Shown here: piece after piece, positions 1-11,100 of the stretch
How positions within the stretch are numbered: position 1 is the stretch's first letter
How the letters are laid out: the number at the start of each line of letters is the position of its first letter
IMG/VR virus record: IMGVR_UViG_3300027759_000250
Span: 1 to 34,248 of that record
Direction: 5' to 3' (one strand)
Source: a virus
DNA length: 34,248 nucleotides
Program-made: the position numbers and the translations under genes
The notes under the pieces: model-generated
What the model saw: only the letters and a program-made list of their open reading frames with translations
Database searches by the model: none
Told to the model about the DNA's origin: nothing

Positions 1-34
1 TTGCTTGTATTGTATTACCGACTGCGTATGTCAT
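1..34 (-). CDS. Start of a further tail-fibre gene (partial, runs off the left edge)
   Basis: Only the first 11 codons lie in the window, reading MTYAVGNTIQA. An AAGGA ribosome-binding site sits 6 bases before the ATG at 34, and the preceding fibre gene stops at 44, so the gap is nine bases. From memory, this opening is common at the N-terminus of fibre-like proteins of uncultured aquatic myoviruses. That, with its position after another fibre gene, suggests a second fibre or adhesin gene in the same cassette. The family call is an inference from very little sequence; the existence of a translated start is better supported. Confidence 0.6.
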   Translation of the reverse strand, partial: MTYAVGNTIQA

Positions 35-43
35 TTTTTATCC

Positions 44-1288
44 TTATTTCGATACAGTAACAATTGCTAAAACTGTTCCAATATTAGTAGTTGTTTTGTT
101 TTCTAATGCTCGTCCAATGACGTTGAAGGCAGTTGCTTCGCCGTGTTGTGCTGCTCGTGCTATGCCGTTGCCTGCGCTAACTAAACGATCACCCTTTTTA
201 ATTATACCACTAGCTTTAACCTGTACACGACCAGTCATTGCGACCGGAGGATGAGTTGTATTATCTCCTGCGCCTGAATTCATTAAGTAAGCAGCAGTAT
301 CAGAGATAACACCAAATATATCTTCACTTAATTCGTATTTAACGCTAGTGATTTCTTTGTCACCGCCTAATTCAACAACTGTTCCTGCATCGTAGTAAGC
401 ATCAGCTTCAAAACGTTCTGCCAAGTCAGCATATGTTGCTGTTAATCTACTACCTGTAGTTAATGTCCAGTTACCAGTTAACTGTCCAGCAATTGTGTTT
501 CCACCAGTTGTGATGTTTGCTGTTGTAACACTACCCGGAGCAATTGATCCAGTAAAGCGTGTTACACTATTAGCTCCGGTCAAATAGTCAGAAACATTAC
601 CATTATTGTAAGTACCAGCAAAACTGATTGGATTCCCGTTAGCATAGTAGTAGTAATCGGTACGAATACCAATATTAGAACCACCTGTTACTACTAGATT
701 ACCCCCGGTGACCCACATACTAGTACCGGCAACACCGTTAGCAGTTCCTGCTCCGTTTTGTGTCCAAACGCCTGTTTGAACACCAGTTGTGCTTTGTGAA
801 CCGGTTGAGATAGATTGAGTATTTAATGTAGTAACATTGGCAGTTGTAATGAATGCGTTAGTGATATTAGCATTAGCATTAACGGTTAACATTCTAGTTG
901 TTATAACGTCGGCATTTGAATTGTTCGTAGCTGTAATATTATTTGCTGTAAGATTTCCAGTGACAGTTACTGTTCCAAACGTTGTAGTTCCGCCGCTTCC
1001 TGACTGTGCTAGAGTAATCCATGAACTTGCTGTAGTAGTGCCATCTGCTGGGCAAACGCACAATGTATTAGCATTGGTATTGAACCACAATTGACCCTGT
1101 AGCGGATTAGCGGGAGGACTAGTATTAGCAAAACTTTCCAACACATGAACAAAGTTTGTGTCTAAATATTGACCGTAACCGGCATAGTTCCTGCCCGGTA
1201 ATGCTAATGAGGTGCTATTAGTATTAATAGTTCCGTCAGCAATGGTCGTTAATACTTGACCATTAGTTTTTACAATTGTATATGCCAT
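44..1288 (-). CDS. Tail fibre protein with C-terminal Peptidase_G2-like chaperone domain
   Basis: A 414-aa structural protein, probably a short fibre attached to the baseplate. The first ~95 residues (opening MAYTIVKTNGQVL, later ANPLQGQLWFNT) form a conserved head that I recognise from fibre-like proteins of aquatic T4-type phages. Residues ~95-280 are Thr/Asn/Gly-rich and beta-prone, with low-complexity runs such as TTANVTTLN, typical of a trimeric shaft. From ~285 on, DLAERFEAD, GTVVELGG, FGVIS, YLMN and a GRVQVKASG...KKGDRLV stretch match the C-terminal domain seen on many phage fibres and related to the Peptidase_G2/intramolecular chaperone type. In that family the domain guides trimerisation and may cleave itself; whether this one cleaves cannot be seen. 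The start is supported by GGAG ten bases upstream. It is downstream of the 206-aa gene, with a late-promoter-like element in the 31-base gap. Confidence 0.8.
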   Translation of the reverse strand: MAYTIVKTNGQVLTTIADGTINTNSTSLALPGRNYAGYGQYLDTNFVHVLESFANTSPPANPLQGQLWFNTNANTLCVCPADGTTTASSWITLAQSGSGGTTTFGTVTVTGNLTANNITATNNSNADVITTRMLTVNANANITNAFITTANVTTLNTQSISTGSQSTTGVQTGVWTQNGAGTANGVAGTSMWVTGGNLVVTGGSNIGIRTDYYYYANGNPISFAGTYNNGNVSDYLTGANSVTRFTGSIAPGSVTTANITTGGNTIAGQLTGNWTLTTGSRLTATYADLAERFEADAYYDAGTVVELGGDKEITSVKYELSEDIFGVISDTAAYLMNSGAGDNTTHPPVAMTGRVQVKASGIIKKGDRLVSAGNGIARAAQHGEATAFNVIGRALENKTTTNIGTVLAIVTVSK

Positions 1289-1311
1289 TTTGAAATTACT
1301 CCGATATCTAT

Positions 1312-1319
1312 TATTTATC
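1312..1319 (-). promoter_or_regulatory. Candidate T4-type late promoter upstream of the tail fibre gene
   Basis: The minus strand reads GATAAATA, 23 bases before the fibre ATG, in the short gap between the 206-aa gene and the fibre gene. It resembles the T4 late promoter core TATAAATA and the looser xATAAATA form of marine T4-type phages. In this AT-rich sequence it could be chance, but the same octamer recurs at other gene borders here. Confidence 0.45.
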
Positions 1320-1940
1320 TTAAATTGTTACTAAATTCGTTAAACTTTGAATTCTAACCGTATAATCAATTTGAATCTGTCTGTTTAAACTCTTTTGTAC
1401 TGGGTGAAATATTACGTGAGTCAGTAATCTAGTGATTACGTTCCCTGTAGCATCCGTCCCGTATCTAGCTAATAAACCCAATTCATCAAAAATATAAGAA
1501 CTATCAGTTTGGGTACTATTATCAAATGCTGCTTGTCCGGCAGGCTCGCCGTAATCTAGCAAACATTGTACCAAAATATCAGTATAATATTTACCAGTTG
1601 TATGTGTAACTGTCATCTTGTTACGTGTGGGATCCAAGTTAAAAACGCTAGTATCGTCTACGATTTTAGCGTAAGTTTGGTTATATAATGCTGCGTTTTG
1701 TCCAGTTACGTTTGGTGGCAAATACGTAATAACCCCGGTATCAGAAACACTTGCGCCGCCATTCCCAAATGCCATTTCATAGATTTCCCCGTAACCACGA
1801 CTTGATAACGTATCAGCAATGGCCTCAGACATGGTTTCATAATTTATAGCATTTTTCTTCTCTACAAATACTTCCCCGTTGTTAGGGTCATGAATTTTGA
1901 TAAATCCTTCTACTTTATATGATAGTGTTATTACTGACAT
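1320..1940 (-). CDS. Conserved T4-type phage structural protein, 206 aa, function unassigned
   Basis: I recognise this as a protein widely conserved in aquatic T4-type phages next to fibre and baseplate genes, but I know of no proven role. Near the N-terminus GFIKIHDPNNGEVFVEKKNA leads into a helical stretch (YETMSEAIADTL). The middle carries GEIYEMAFGNGG, NVTGQNAALYNQ and DPTRNKM; the C-terminal third has LLDYGEPAG, DELGLLAR and HVIFHPVQKSLNRQIQIDYT. No signal peptide, membrane segment or catalytic motif is visible. The ATG is preceded by GAGG at ten bases and starts directly after the stop of the 48-aa gene. Its place between the giant baseplate gene and the fibre suggests a connector or fibre-attachment role, perhaps the slot taken by gp8/gp9 in T4; that is inference from order only. 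Confidence 0.75.
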   Translation of the reverse strand: MSVITLSYKVEGFIKIHDPNNGEVFVEKKNAINYETMSEAIADTLSSRGYGEIYEMAFGNGGASVSDTGVITYLPPNVTGQNAALYNQTYAKIVDDTSVFNLDPTRNKMTVTHTTGKYYTDILVQCLLDYGEPAGQAAFDNSTQTDSSYIFDELGLLARYGTDATGNVITRLLTHVIFHPVQKSLNRQIQIDYTVRIQSLTNLVTI

Positions 1941-2087
1941 TTAATTATCGCCTCGCATTTGAACCAATACTTCTTTGGTATTTGGGTCGGTTATCTTTAT
2001 TCCGGACGAAAAGTAAAACCCTACTTGTTCGTTAGGCTTTTTCTCTTGCGTAGTTTGCTGCTTGTTTTCTTCCAGTTTTTCGTTCAT
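1941..2087 (-). CDS. Small 48-aa protein sharing an IKI-DPN-EV motif with its neighbour
   Basis: This short frame starts with ATG at 2087 and ends in TAA at 1941, directly abutting the ATG of the 206-aa gene. The first 20 residues are polar (MNEKLEENKQQ...), likely disordered. The second half, around GFYFSSGIKITDPNTKEV, resembles the N-terminal IKIHDPNNGEVFV of the adjacent 206-aa protein: IKI, DPN, EV and a following V are shared. It fills the gap between the two structural genes exactly, which supports it as real. Against it, no clear Shine-Dalgarno precedes the ATG; a GATAAATA element sits four bases upstream. I do not know its function; a small baseplate or fibre accessory protein is the most natural guess. 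Confidence 0.65.
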   Translation of the reverse strand: MNEKLEENKQQTTQEKKPNEQVGFYFSSGIKITDPNTKEVLVQMRGDN

Positions 2088-2091
2088 ATTT

Positions 2092-2099
2092 TATTTATC
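2092..2099 (-). promoter_or_regulatory. Candidate late-promoter-like GATAAATA between the giant gene and the 48-aa gene
   Basis: GATAAATA on the minus strand lies in the 14-base gap after the giant gene, only four bases before the 48-aa ATG. If it acts as a T4-type late promoter, transcripts would start at or inside the 48-aa frame and mainly serve the 206-aa and fibre genes. It may be chance in AT-rich spacer. Confidence 0.35.
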
Positions 2100-2101
2100 A
2101 T

Positions 2102-5100
2102 TTAATTTGTATCACCCCGCAAGAATCTTGCGCCGTCTGTGTCAGCAATCTGCAACGGATCACCTTCAGTAGTATTGTAAACTCCTGGAATTGGGTTCCA
2201 GGTTTCAGAATATAATACATCTGTCATTCTGTTATTTGGGGTCAATCCGTACCCTTCAGAATATATCGGGGTATAGGGCTGAACTCCTGTTCCGCCTGCT
2301 CCGCGAGTCAATTTAGATACAGTATTGTTTACCAAATCACATTCTCCAAATCCAATTAATTCTCCGTTATCCATCCATACTAATCTTCCCTCAACTGAGG
2401 TGATTGTTAACGAATTTCCAACAGCAACTTGCGCTGAAATCTGTAATATTGGAGCAGAATTTACAATAACTATCTTATAATTTTCAGGAGCAACTTCTAT
2501 AGAAGTAGTGTTATTGTAAACTACAATGTGACATATCACATTCTTATTAGACGTTAATCCAATATTGTATTTACCGTCTACTGCTGCCGGGCAAGTGACA
2601 TCCTGTACAATAGTATCAGTAATGCGTGTTACGTCATTAAAATAAATCATATCATCAGAATATTTTAATTCGTGTACTAACCAGGCTCTAGTTTGAGTAT
2701 TTGCTCTATACACTGCCGAAGCTCCAGTTTGCCCAACATTTAATACATAAACTTCTTCGTTTGGAGTAGCTGTTGGCATCATACTTGTCACAATAACAAC
2801 ATCACCGGTATTGATAGTAGTTAAAATACTTAAGTCATTGTATGGATTTAATCTTAATGAACTTGATGGAACTCTAGCACCATTTACCGTTACCCATAAT
2901 CTATCAACGTTAGTTTGTTCAAACTGTGACACTGTAATAGTGGTTCCGCTAGCAACAGTAGCATCAGTCAATACAACTTCCAACTCGTTTGGATATCTGT
3001 TAGCAGTAATTGTAATCTCTTTCAATCCTTTGGCCACGCCTGTACCTGTTCCTAATACTGCGGCAGTGAATGTGTCTCCAACTGCGTATGTAATAGCAGA
3101 TGTTCCTGCTGCAGTATTCCAATTAGTAGTTCCAAGATATGTTATTTGATACTCATTGCCAGCAATAAATTTACCAGCATCAACTTCGAGTGCTACTTGT
3201 AATATATAGTAAGTTGTTTTTGATAATATACCACCTAATATATTTTCTCCTACGTCTGTTCCTGTCTCAGTAAACAACACTGGAGTTCCATTTACTAATC
3301 CAGCAGTGCTAGAAACAGTAATTCTGTTACCCACAGAAGATGTAGCTATAGCAGTAGTATCTGCTACTGTAAATAATTCATCTATCCAAACATATCCACC
3401 TGATATATATGATGAGGAGAATGTAACTGGATAGTTGGTAGCATTCAACGCAGGATTATACGGTTGTAAATATAAATCAAATATTGTGTTAGTTATTATA
3501 TGGACGTAATAAAGATTATTGTTTAATTGAGTAGCGCCGGTTACACCATCAATACGAACTAATTGATTTTCAGTTAAACGATTGTTTATTCCAGTAGTAA
3601 CTCGTATGGCAGGGACCCCGCCCATATAACCAACTAAAGTATTAGTGGCAGTAGTTAGAGTAACTAGAGTATTAAATTGATCTACTATAGTAAAATCAGT
3701 TGATGAAGCGATTGTACCCACAAAATAAACTTGTCCAGTTGTAATTATGCCACCTGCATTAGCAAGCAATGCTTTACCAGAACCAGTTTGTGCTACATTA
3801 TTACAAGTGAACAACCCTCCCACAACCGGAGTACCAATGAATCCAATTGCGTTCCAATTTGTAGTTCCCAATACTGTTATTTGATAGATCGATCCATTAA
3901 CAAATGATCCAGCATCAAAGACCGGAGCCTTAAAGATAATCTGTTGACCAGATATCAATTTAGTAGTATCATTACATACTACATAATCGCCAGCATCAAT
4001 TGTGCCAGTAACTACAACACTAGTTGCGTATGGTGTAATCGCATTGTTTATATTTGTTATATTAGAAACAGTAAGTCCATTAATAATACCTGTCATTGTT
4101 CCACTATCGGTAGTTACTGTAACAGGTGATCCGCCAACCTGAGTAGAGATTTGAAAATCTGTTGAATTCAATATTGCTGTTACAAAGTATGTTTGTCCTG
4201 CAACTAATCCACCTAATGTTGGGCTATTGAATGTAATAGGATAATCAACTGTTAAATTGCTAGTACTTGCTGTTGACAAGTAATTTAATACTTGATCATA
4301 CAGTACGACTGACGGAGTATCTTCATCATATGTTTGAGCAGTTGGGGTATCCTGATCATATGTTCCAACAGAATTTGTTGTACTTGTTACTGTAATAGAG
4401 GATAAAGCGCCGCTTCCTGTAATATTGTATTGAGTATTAAAATATTGACGTTCAGTTAAATTATATGAGGTGACCGCAATAGTTGCTCCATTTGCTGGCG
4501 GAGGGGTAAACACTATTGTATTAGTATTAGCATTTATTGTATATGACGATTGGTTTTGACGCAATCCATCAATTTCAACAATAGCATTAGTTACATTATC
4601 ATCTCCAATATAATTTGTCAAAGCAAAAGATGCTGATGATCCGTTACCTGTAAATATTTGTACTTGCGGTATTGTATAACCATATTGTATCGGCAATGTT
4701 TGTCCAAACAGAGAATAAGATATATAATCTACAGTGGCATCATACTGTCCTGCTAATACAATCGCAGCATTGATTCCGTTATCAGCAAAATCAATAGCAT
4801 AGTCGCCGGTCACAAAGTTTGCTCCGCCGGTGGCGTCTGATAATTCTAGTACAGCTCCGCCCAATGTTTCAGAAATACTAAATTCATTAGCGTCATATAT
4901 TGTTTTTACATAATATACTTGGTGTGGAATAATCACATCTCCAAACATAGTATTGCTGAATACGATTGTGGTATCTGGAATTAAACTACCGGTTGTGATT
5001 GTTGTTATAGTATTTGTACTTGCTCTTGTTCTTGTAACCGGAGCAGTAGTACCTAGAACCATTACAGTTCCATCATGAAATACTGCCGGAGTAGTCCAAA

Positions 5101-8100
5101 CTGCTCCGGTGCCTGTCCTAATAATGACTTCCATTAAGCCAGTGGCAGTTGTTACAGCAAAAGTCTCTCCTGCTGTGCCCGTGCTAGCATTGTATGTTTC
5201 AGATATAGTAATCCTATTTGAAACTCCACCTATAGATTTTACATAGTAAACTTGGTCTTCAACTATTCCACCAAACACAGCACCGGAGAATGTTATTGGA
5301 CTATTTAATATAAAGTCATTAACTCCATCACAGGTTATAGTATTATACGCATCATCTGTAGCAATAGCATTTACATATATTGGAGATGAGGTTGGTCTCA
5401 TTAGACCAGACCCTTGGTATATATCTGCACTATAATTAGCATTCACATATATTTCTTGGAATCCTGTCGTAGAATTTATTCTTATAGGGTCAGTTTTTGT
5501 ATTTGCCTTAACTAATTGATCTCCGTTTCCAACTTCATATACATCAATTCTTAATGTATCAGTGCCAGGATATAGGTAGTTAGTTAAAGGAGAATTTAAT
5601 ATAACAGCATTAGTAATCCAATCTACTGTATAGTCTGCTCCCTCATATAAAGATGTGCTAAGACCAGTATTATAGTGAATTACAAATACTGCCAATTGTG
5701 CCGGGGTAATTACTAAATTGTCAAAACTATAAGAAGTTTGTGATCCTGAGGTTGGTGTTATTTCTGTAGAAACAACATTGTATCCAACATGCTGATATAC
5801 TGTTTCGTCCCAGTTTGTACCGGGGCGGGTTGCTACCACCATAGTTAAGCTATCTGAAACTATACCCGGAACCAATTCTTCTGGGCCGTAACCATATTCA
5901 AATTGATCGCCTTGTATAGTATAAACTGCCGTAGGAGTTTCAAAAGTTCCAGTTAATGTCCATGTGCTTGCGTTTGAACTAGTTAGCACAGTATTATTCA
6001 ATCCCACAATAACATATTTGCCAGCAATATTATTATAAACTACACTTTCTAATGTTTCAGTTGTCCCTGATGTTTGAGATGTCCAAGTTATACCTGCAGT
6101 TGTACCAGTTAATATTTTACCAGTATTGCCCACAACAACAAATTTGCTATTATAATTATCCCATATAATATTGTTTAAATTGTTAGTTGTTCCGGATGAT
6201 TGAACAAACCAATCAATACAATTAAAGCTAGTATAGATTATACCATTATCCCCCACTGCTGTAATCGTTTGACTATTTGCCGCAATAGAATTAAATCCAT
6301 ATACGGTACTAGTGAACGGTACTTGATTCCAAATATAACCATCTGAACTTGTAAATATGATAGCTACATTAACGATGATACCGTTAACTATTCTTTGGCC
6401 GGCGCCTACTGCTACAAATCCAGTGAAACCGCCGGTACTAACATAAGTAACACCATTGAATACGTTAGTTGTTATGGTACTAGTAAATGCGTAGCGTTCT
6501 GTCCATGAATACAAATCAGTAGATGATACTATGTTGTTGCCCACTGCTACATATATACCATTGTTGTAAGCAACACTATTCAATGACAATGCTGGTACTA
6601 ACAATGAAGATACATCATAATTTCCTATATCATATGGGACCCCATCAAATGGAGTAAATGTGCCGTTAGTAATCCATGTATAACCGTTGTCACTTATTAG
6701 TATAGGGGTTGCGTTATTATTTGTAGTAATAATATAGCTACCGCCTGCGTATAACATGTCAGTAATACTGAGTGATTGATTTGCTAAATTATTAATAGTC
6801 CAAGTTAAAGCATCTACACTTACATTAAAACAAGAATAAGTACTAGCATCAGCTACCACAATGTAATTTAATCCATTCCATACTATTGCTTTTAAGTCTA
6901 GCCCAGTCGCATAGAACGGTTGATCTTGTATTATAGCATCCACTATATATTCGTCTGCTGGAGCAAACGCATTACCTAAATATGTACTATTTGGATATGT
7001 GATTCCAGTTACTAGTTGAGTCATATCCATGCCTGGCATATTGACAGTTGGGCGATAATACCCTGCTATTCTATCTAATGCGTTTAGTCTAAAGTCACCT
7101 GAATTTAACAATTCCCATTTACCAAATATGAAATCTGTATCATTATTACTGATAATACATTGATATACTTGATTATTGTATTTTACAATGCTTGGATTAA
7201 AGAAAAACGGCTCAGGCAATAAAGCATAATCACCTGACTTGGCCATTGTCATTGACCCAATAACATTAACTGTTATATCAAATACTGTTCCGCCAATTGT
7301 TTCAGATATGGTTACAGAAGTTGAAGTAGGTTTACTTAAAATATAATATGTTTCACCTGCTGTTATTCCACCGTATACTGAAGCTATAGCAGTTCCGGTA
7401 CCAGAACCAGTTGTTGTAGCAACAAATACTTGTCCTATCGTATTAGTTAATGCTCCCAACAATGTAAAATCAGTATTACCTAACGCAAGAATCTGATAAG
7501 TTTGACCTGCTCTTATTGCTGTAGCACTTACAATATTAGTAAACACAACCGGATCATTAACAGAGAAACTACTAGAACTTGATACTGTCAATATGTTAGT
7601 ATCAGCAACAGATGTTACTGTTGTTGAAGTTATTCCATTGTAGGCAAAGTTTTGTCCACTTACAGCTACAGTAAGATTAGGATTACTATAAACACCCACT
7701 TGAGATTCTGATATAACTTTTAAGTAATATTGGTCAACTGCTCCTGCAGGAGTACCACTAGATATAGCAGATTGTATCGCGCCGGTGCTAGTGTTAACTT
7801 CTGTTATAGTTAACGTTAGATCATTTGTAGGAGTAGAACCTCCTACGTCCTCCCCAAGTATAACTATTGTGTTGTTTACCGCATATCCGCTGCCAGCATT
7901 AGTAATGATAGAACTATACCCACCTAATATATAACTTACATCAAATACAGCATTATTTACTGGATCAACGTATTGAGTTAATTCTATTGGAGTTTGTATT
8001 ACATTAAATGTACCTGTTCCTGCCACTGTAGTTTTAATCAAACTACTTGTTGGAGTGTATGATATGTTAAATGTGTTACTACTTCTATTTCTAACATAAT

Positions 8101-11100
8101 ATGTCAATTCATTATTCAAAGGAGTTGGCAATGTTCCTGTTGTAGTAAACTTGATTGGTGTTCCGTTAGGGAAAGCAGCGCCATTTGAAACTGTAACTAC
8201 TGCTGGATCAGCCACTGTAATACTAGAAGCAGTCTGGCTTGAATTTAATAAGCTATCTGCTATAGTAATATAAGGATCGCCAGCGCCAACCATTTCGCCA
8301 TTGGCGTTAGTAACGGTAAACACACTAGTAAGATTTATATCTTCAGCAACCTTAAATCTGCCTTGTCCAGATGGCGGGCTAGCATCTATTGCGTATACAT
8401 AATAAACTACATCTAACAACACTCCACCCAATGATGTTCCAGTGAAGTATAATGGCATTCCAACATATAATACAGTAGTAGAATCTGGGCTTGTTGAAGT
8501 GTTTATTATCAACCAATTGCCGCTGCTAGTAGTACTACTTACAGTAACTGCGGTATTACCATATCCAGTTATGATGTATGGGGTCGCTGTAACTAAACCA
8601 CCAATTCCAGATCCAATTGTAAATTCTAAATTATTATATATGTTAGATAAACTGCTGCCAGAAACTAAACAAATTCTACCTACTGTGGCCAATGTAGCAG
8701 CAACATTTCTAGTTAACAAATTAGAAACTGAACCTGATACACCGTTATATTGTGTTGATGTTTCATATAATGTAAACTCTTGGCCATTGATTTGACCAGG
8801 ACTTACCGGTAACCCAACGTTTAATGTCATTGAGCCGGTGCCAGTAGTTAATTGTAATACATTTTTCTGGCTTGTTAACGTACAAGAACCAGTGTCATCT
8901 GTTAATGCGACAGCACTTCCATTAATTACTTCAGCAATAGAGAATGAAGTGTTATTGGTAAATAATTCTCTTACATAATATGTTTTTCCTTCTACTATAT
9001 TTCCAAAAACGTTTCCAGTAAAAATTATTGGATCATTGATTGATAATAGATTAATGGTAGTTTCACATGTGATAGAATCGTCAGCAGCAGTAGTAGCAGT
9101 AACACTAAATGTCACTGGATTATCAGTTGTTGCCATTGTGAATTGTTGTTTGTCAACAATGGTTGTAACATAGTATCTTTGATTTTCTTCTATGCCACCA
9201 AACACATTTCCAGTAAAGAATATAGGAAGACCTGTATAAAAATTAGTTGTACCGTTTTGTCCAGTTGGGGTCAATTGAACAGTAATAGTATTAGTTGCCG
9301 GTGTAGTATTAGTTGCCGTTCTGATACCGTCATAGTTGATAGTCATTATAGCAAGATTAGTTTCTTGTCCTACATATAATGTTAAGTTAGTTGATATAGT
9401 AACACTACTAGACCCTGTGTTTGGTGAGAATACCGCACCAGGCACACCATTCTCATCTACTGTGGCAGAAATAGTAAAACCAGTATCTTCTAGTGTTGAC
9501 GGGTTGTTAGGATTTGGCAATTGAACTAATGACTTTACATAATAGATTGTAGTACTTGATGAGTTACTACTAGTTAATAATGTGCCAGTCGTTGCTCCTA
9601 CAAATTTTATTGGCATCCCAATATAGAAACCAATTGTAGAACCAATGTAGCCAGCAACATCAGCACCACCTGTACTTGGGTTAATTCTTATAGCATTGCG
9701 GTAAGCAGTTGTTGGATATGTAGAACCATATGTTTGTACAGTGGTTCTGGTTCTTGATGACCAAGTAATACTTTGTTCATTTTGTACATCTAATATTTCA
9801 AACGCAGCGCCTTCAGCACTAGCTAAAATAGAACTAATTGGCGGCTGTGTGTTTTGTAATGTTATTGCAGATGATGCTATCTTATTACTATTAGACAATG
9901 TTCCAGCATAGAATGAGCCATAATAGCCATTGCCTTGCCACGGCGTTAATTGTGAGTTATAACTTGTTCTATCAAATCTTAATGCTATACTGTTTTCTCT
10001 TACTGGTATAGCACTGGTTACGCTAGTTGCAGTTGCGCCTTGACTAAAATACTGTGTGCCAGATCCAGTTGTATATAATACTATTCTATCATGGTCATTA
10101 ATAGCATTTAAATAATTGCTATAAAGAGCAAATATTGGTACCGGGGTAAATTCTAATACATTTACATAATATTGTTGACCTATTACCAATCCAGTAATCT
10201 CAGTTGATCCAGTTGGAATAGTGTAAACAACAACGTCTCCGGTTTGTAATAATAATGTAGGCAATTCAATTGTGTTTGTTAGAGCATTAACACGAGAACT
10301 ATTAATTGATATTGTTATTGCCGGATCAATTTTAATAGTTGGCAACACAACATAACCTTCACCCGGATTTATAACATTTACTCCAATGACAGAATCTAAA
10401 CTCATTATTGGTTCTAATTGTGCTAGTACTCTAGGAGCAGGGTATATAGTTGTATCTATGTAAGCAGTAACAGTTGGTGGATTAGCATAACCTCTACCTT
10501 CATGTAGAACTACTACCGCTGGCAAATCTATATGGATAGAATCTCCCGGGAAATGAACTGCTATTCTAGTTCCATTAATGCCACGTGATAATCCAATTAA
10601 TTGACTAGTTGCTAAATTTTTAGCAGAATAAGCAATTTCTTCTTCACCTATTAATATTGTACCAGTTACCGGGAATCCATTAATGTTATCTACATAGCAA
10701 GAAGTTGAATTTAATGATAGATATGAATCCAATAATGATATCTTATAACCATTTTGTCCTGTTATACCTAAACCATAGTTGCTGAACCATTGACTATACG
10801 GAGCAGTTTGCCATATTGGGTCGGACGGTAAATATTGGTTATCACCGCTTGGGTTAGAATAAACTAACTCAGGGCTAACAAATTGTTCTATTGTTGAATT
10901 ATATTGTGCCGGTAAATCAAAATCAGTAATGTCACCTTCAAATATATCAGTTTTTGTGTACTTGAATATAAACTCTTTAATTACAACATGATAAGGCTTA
11001 ACTTCATTTAAGTACCCTTCCAAGAATAATTGGTTATCAGACTTGAATACTTCTAAAGGAAGCAATTCACGAATAGTATGTGCTACATCAACAAATGATG

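Noticed and set aside
2102-2130. RGD tripeptide near the C-terminus of the giant protein as an integrin-type adhesion motif
   Set aside because: Three residues at the end of a conserved phage C-terminus; no reason to expect integrin binding in a bacterial virus.
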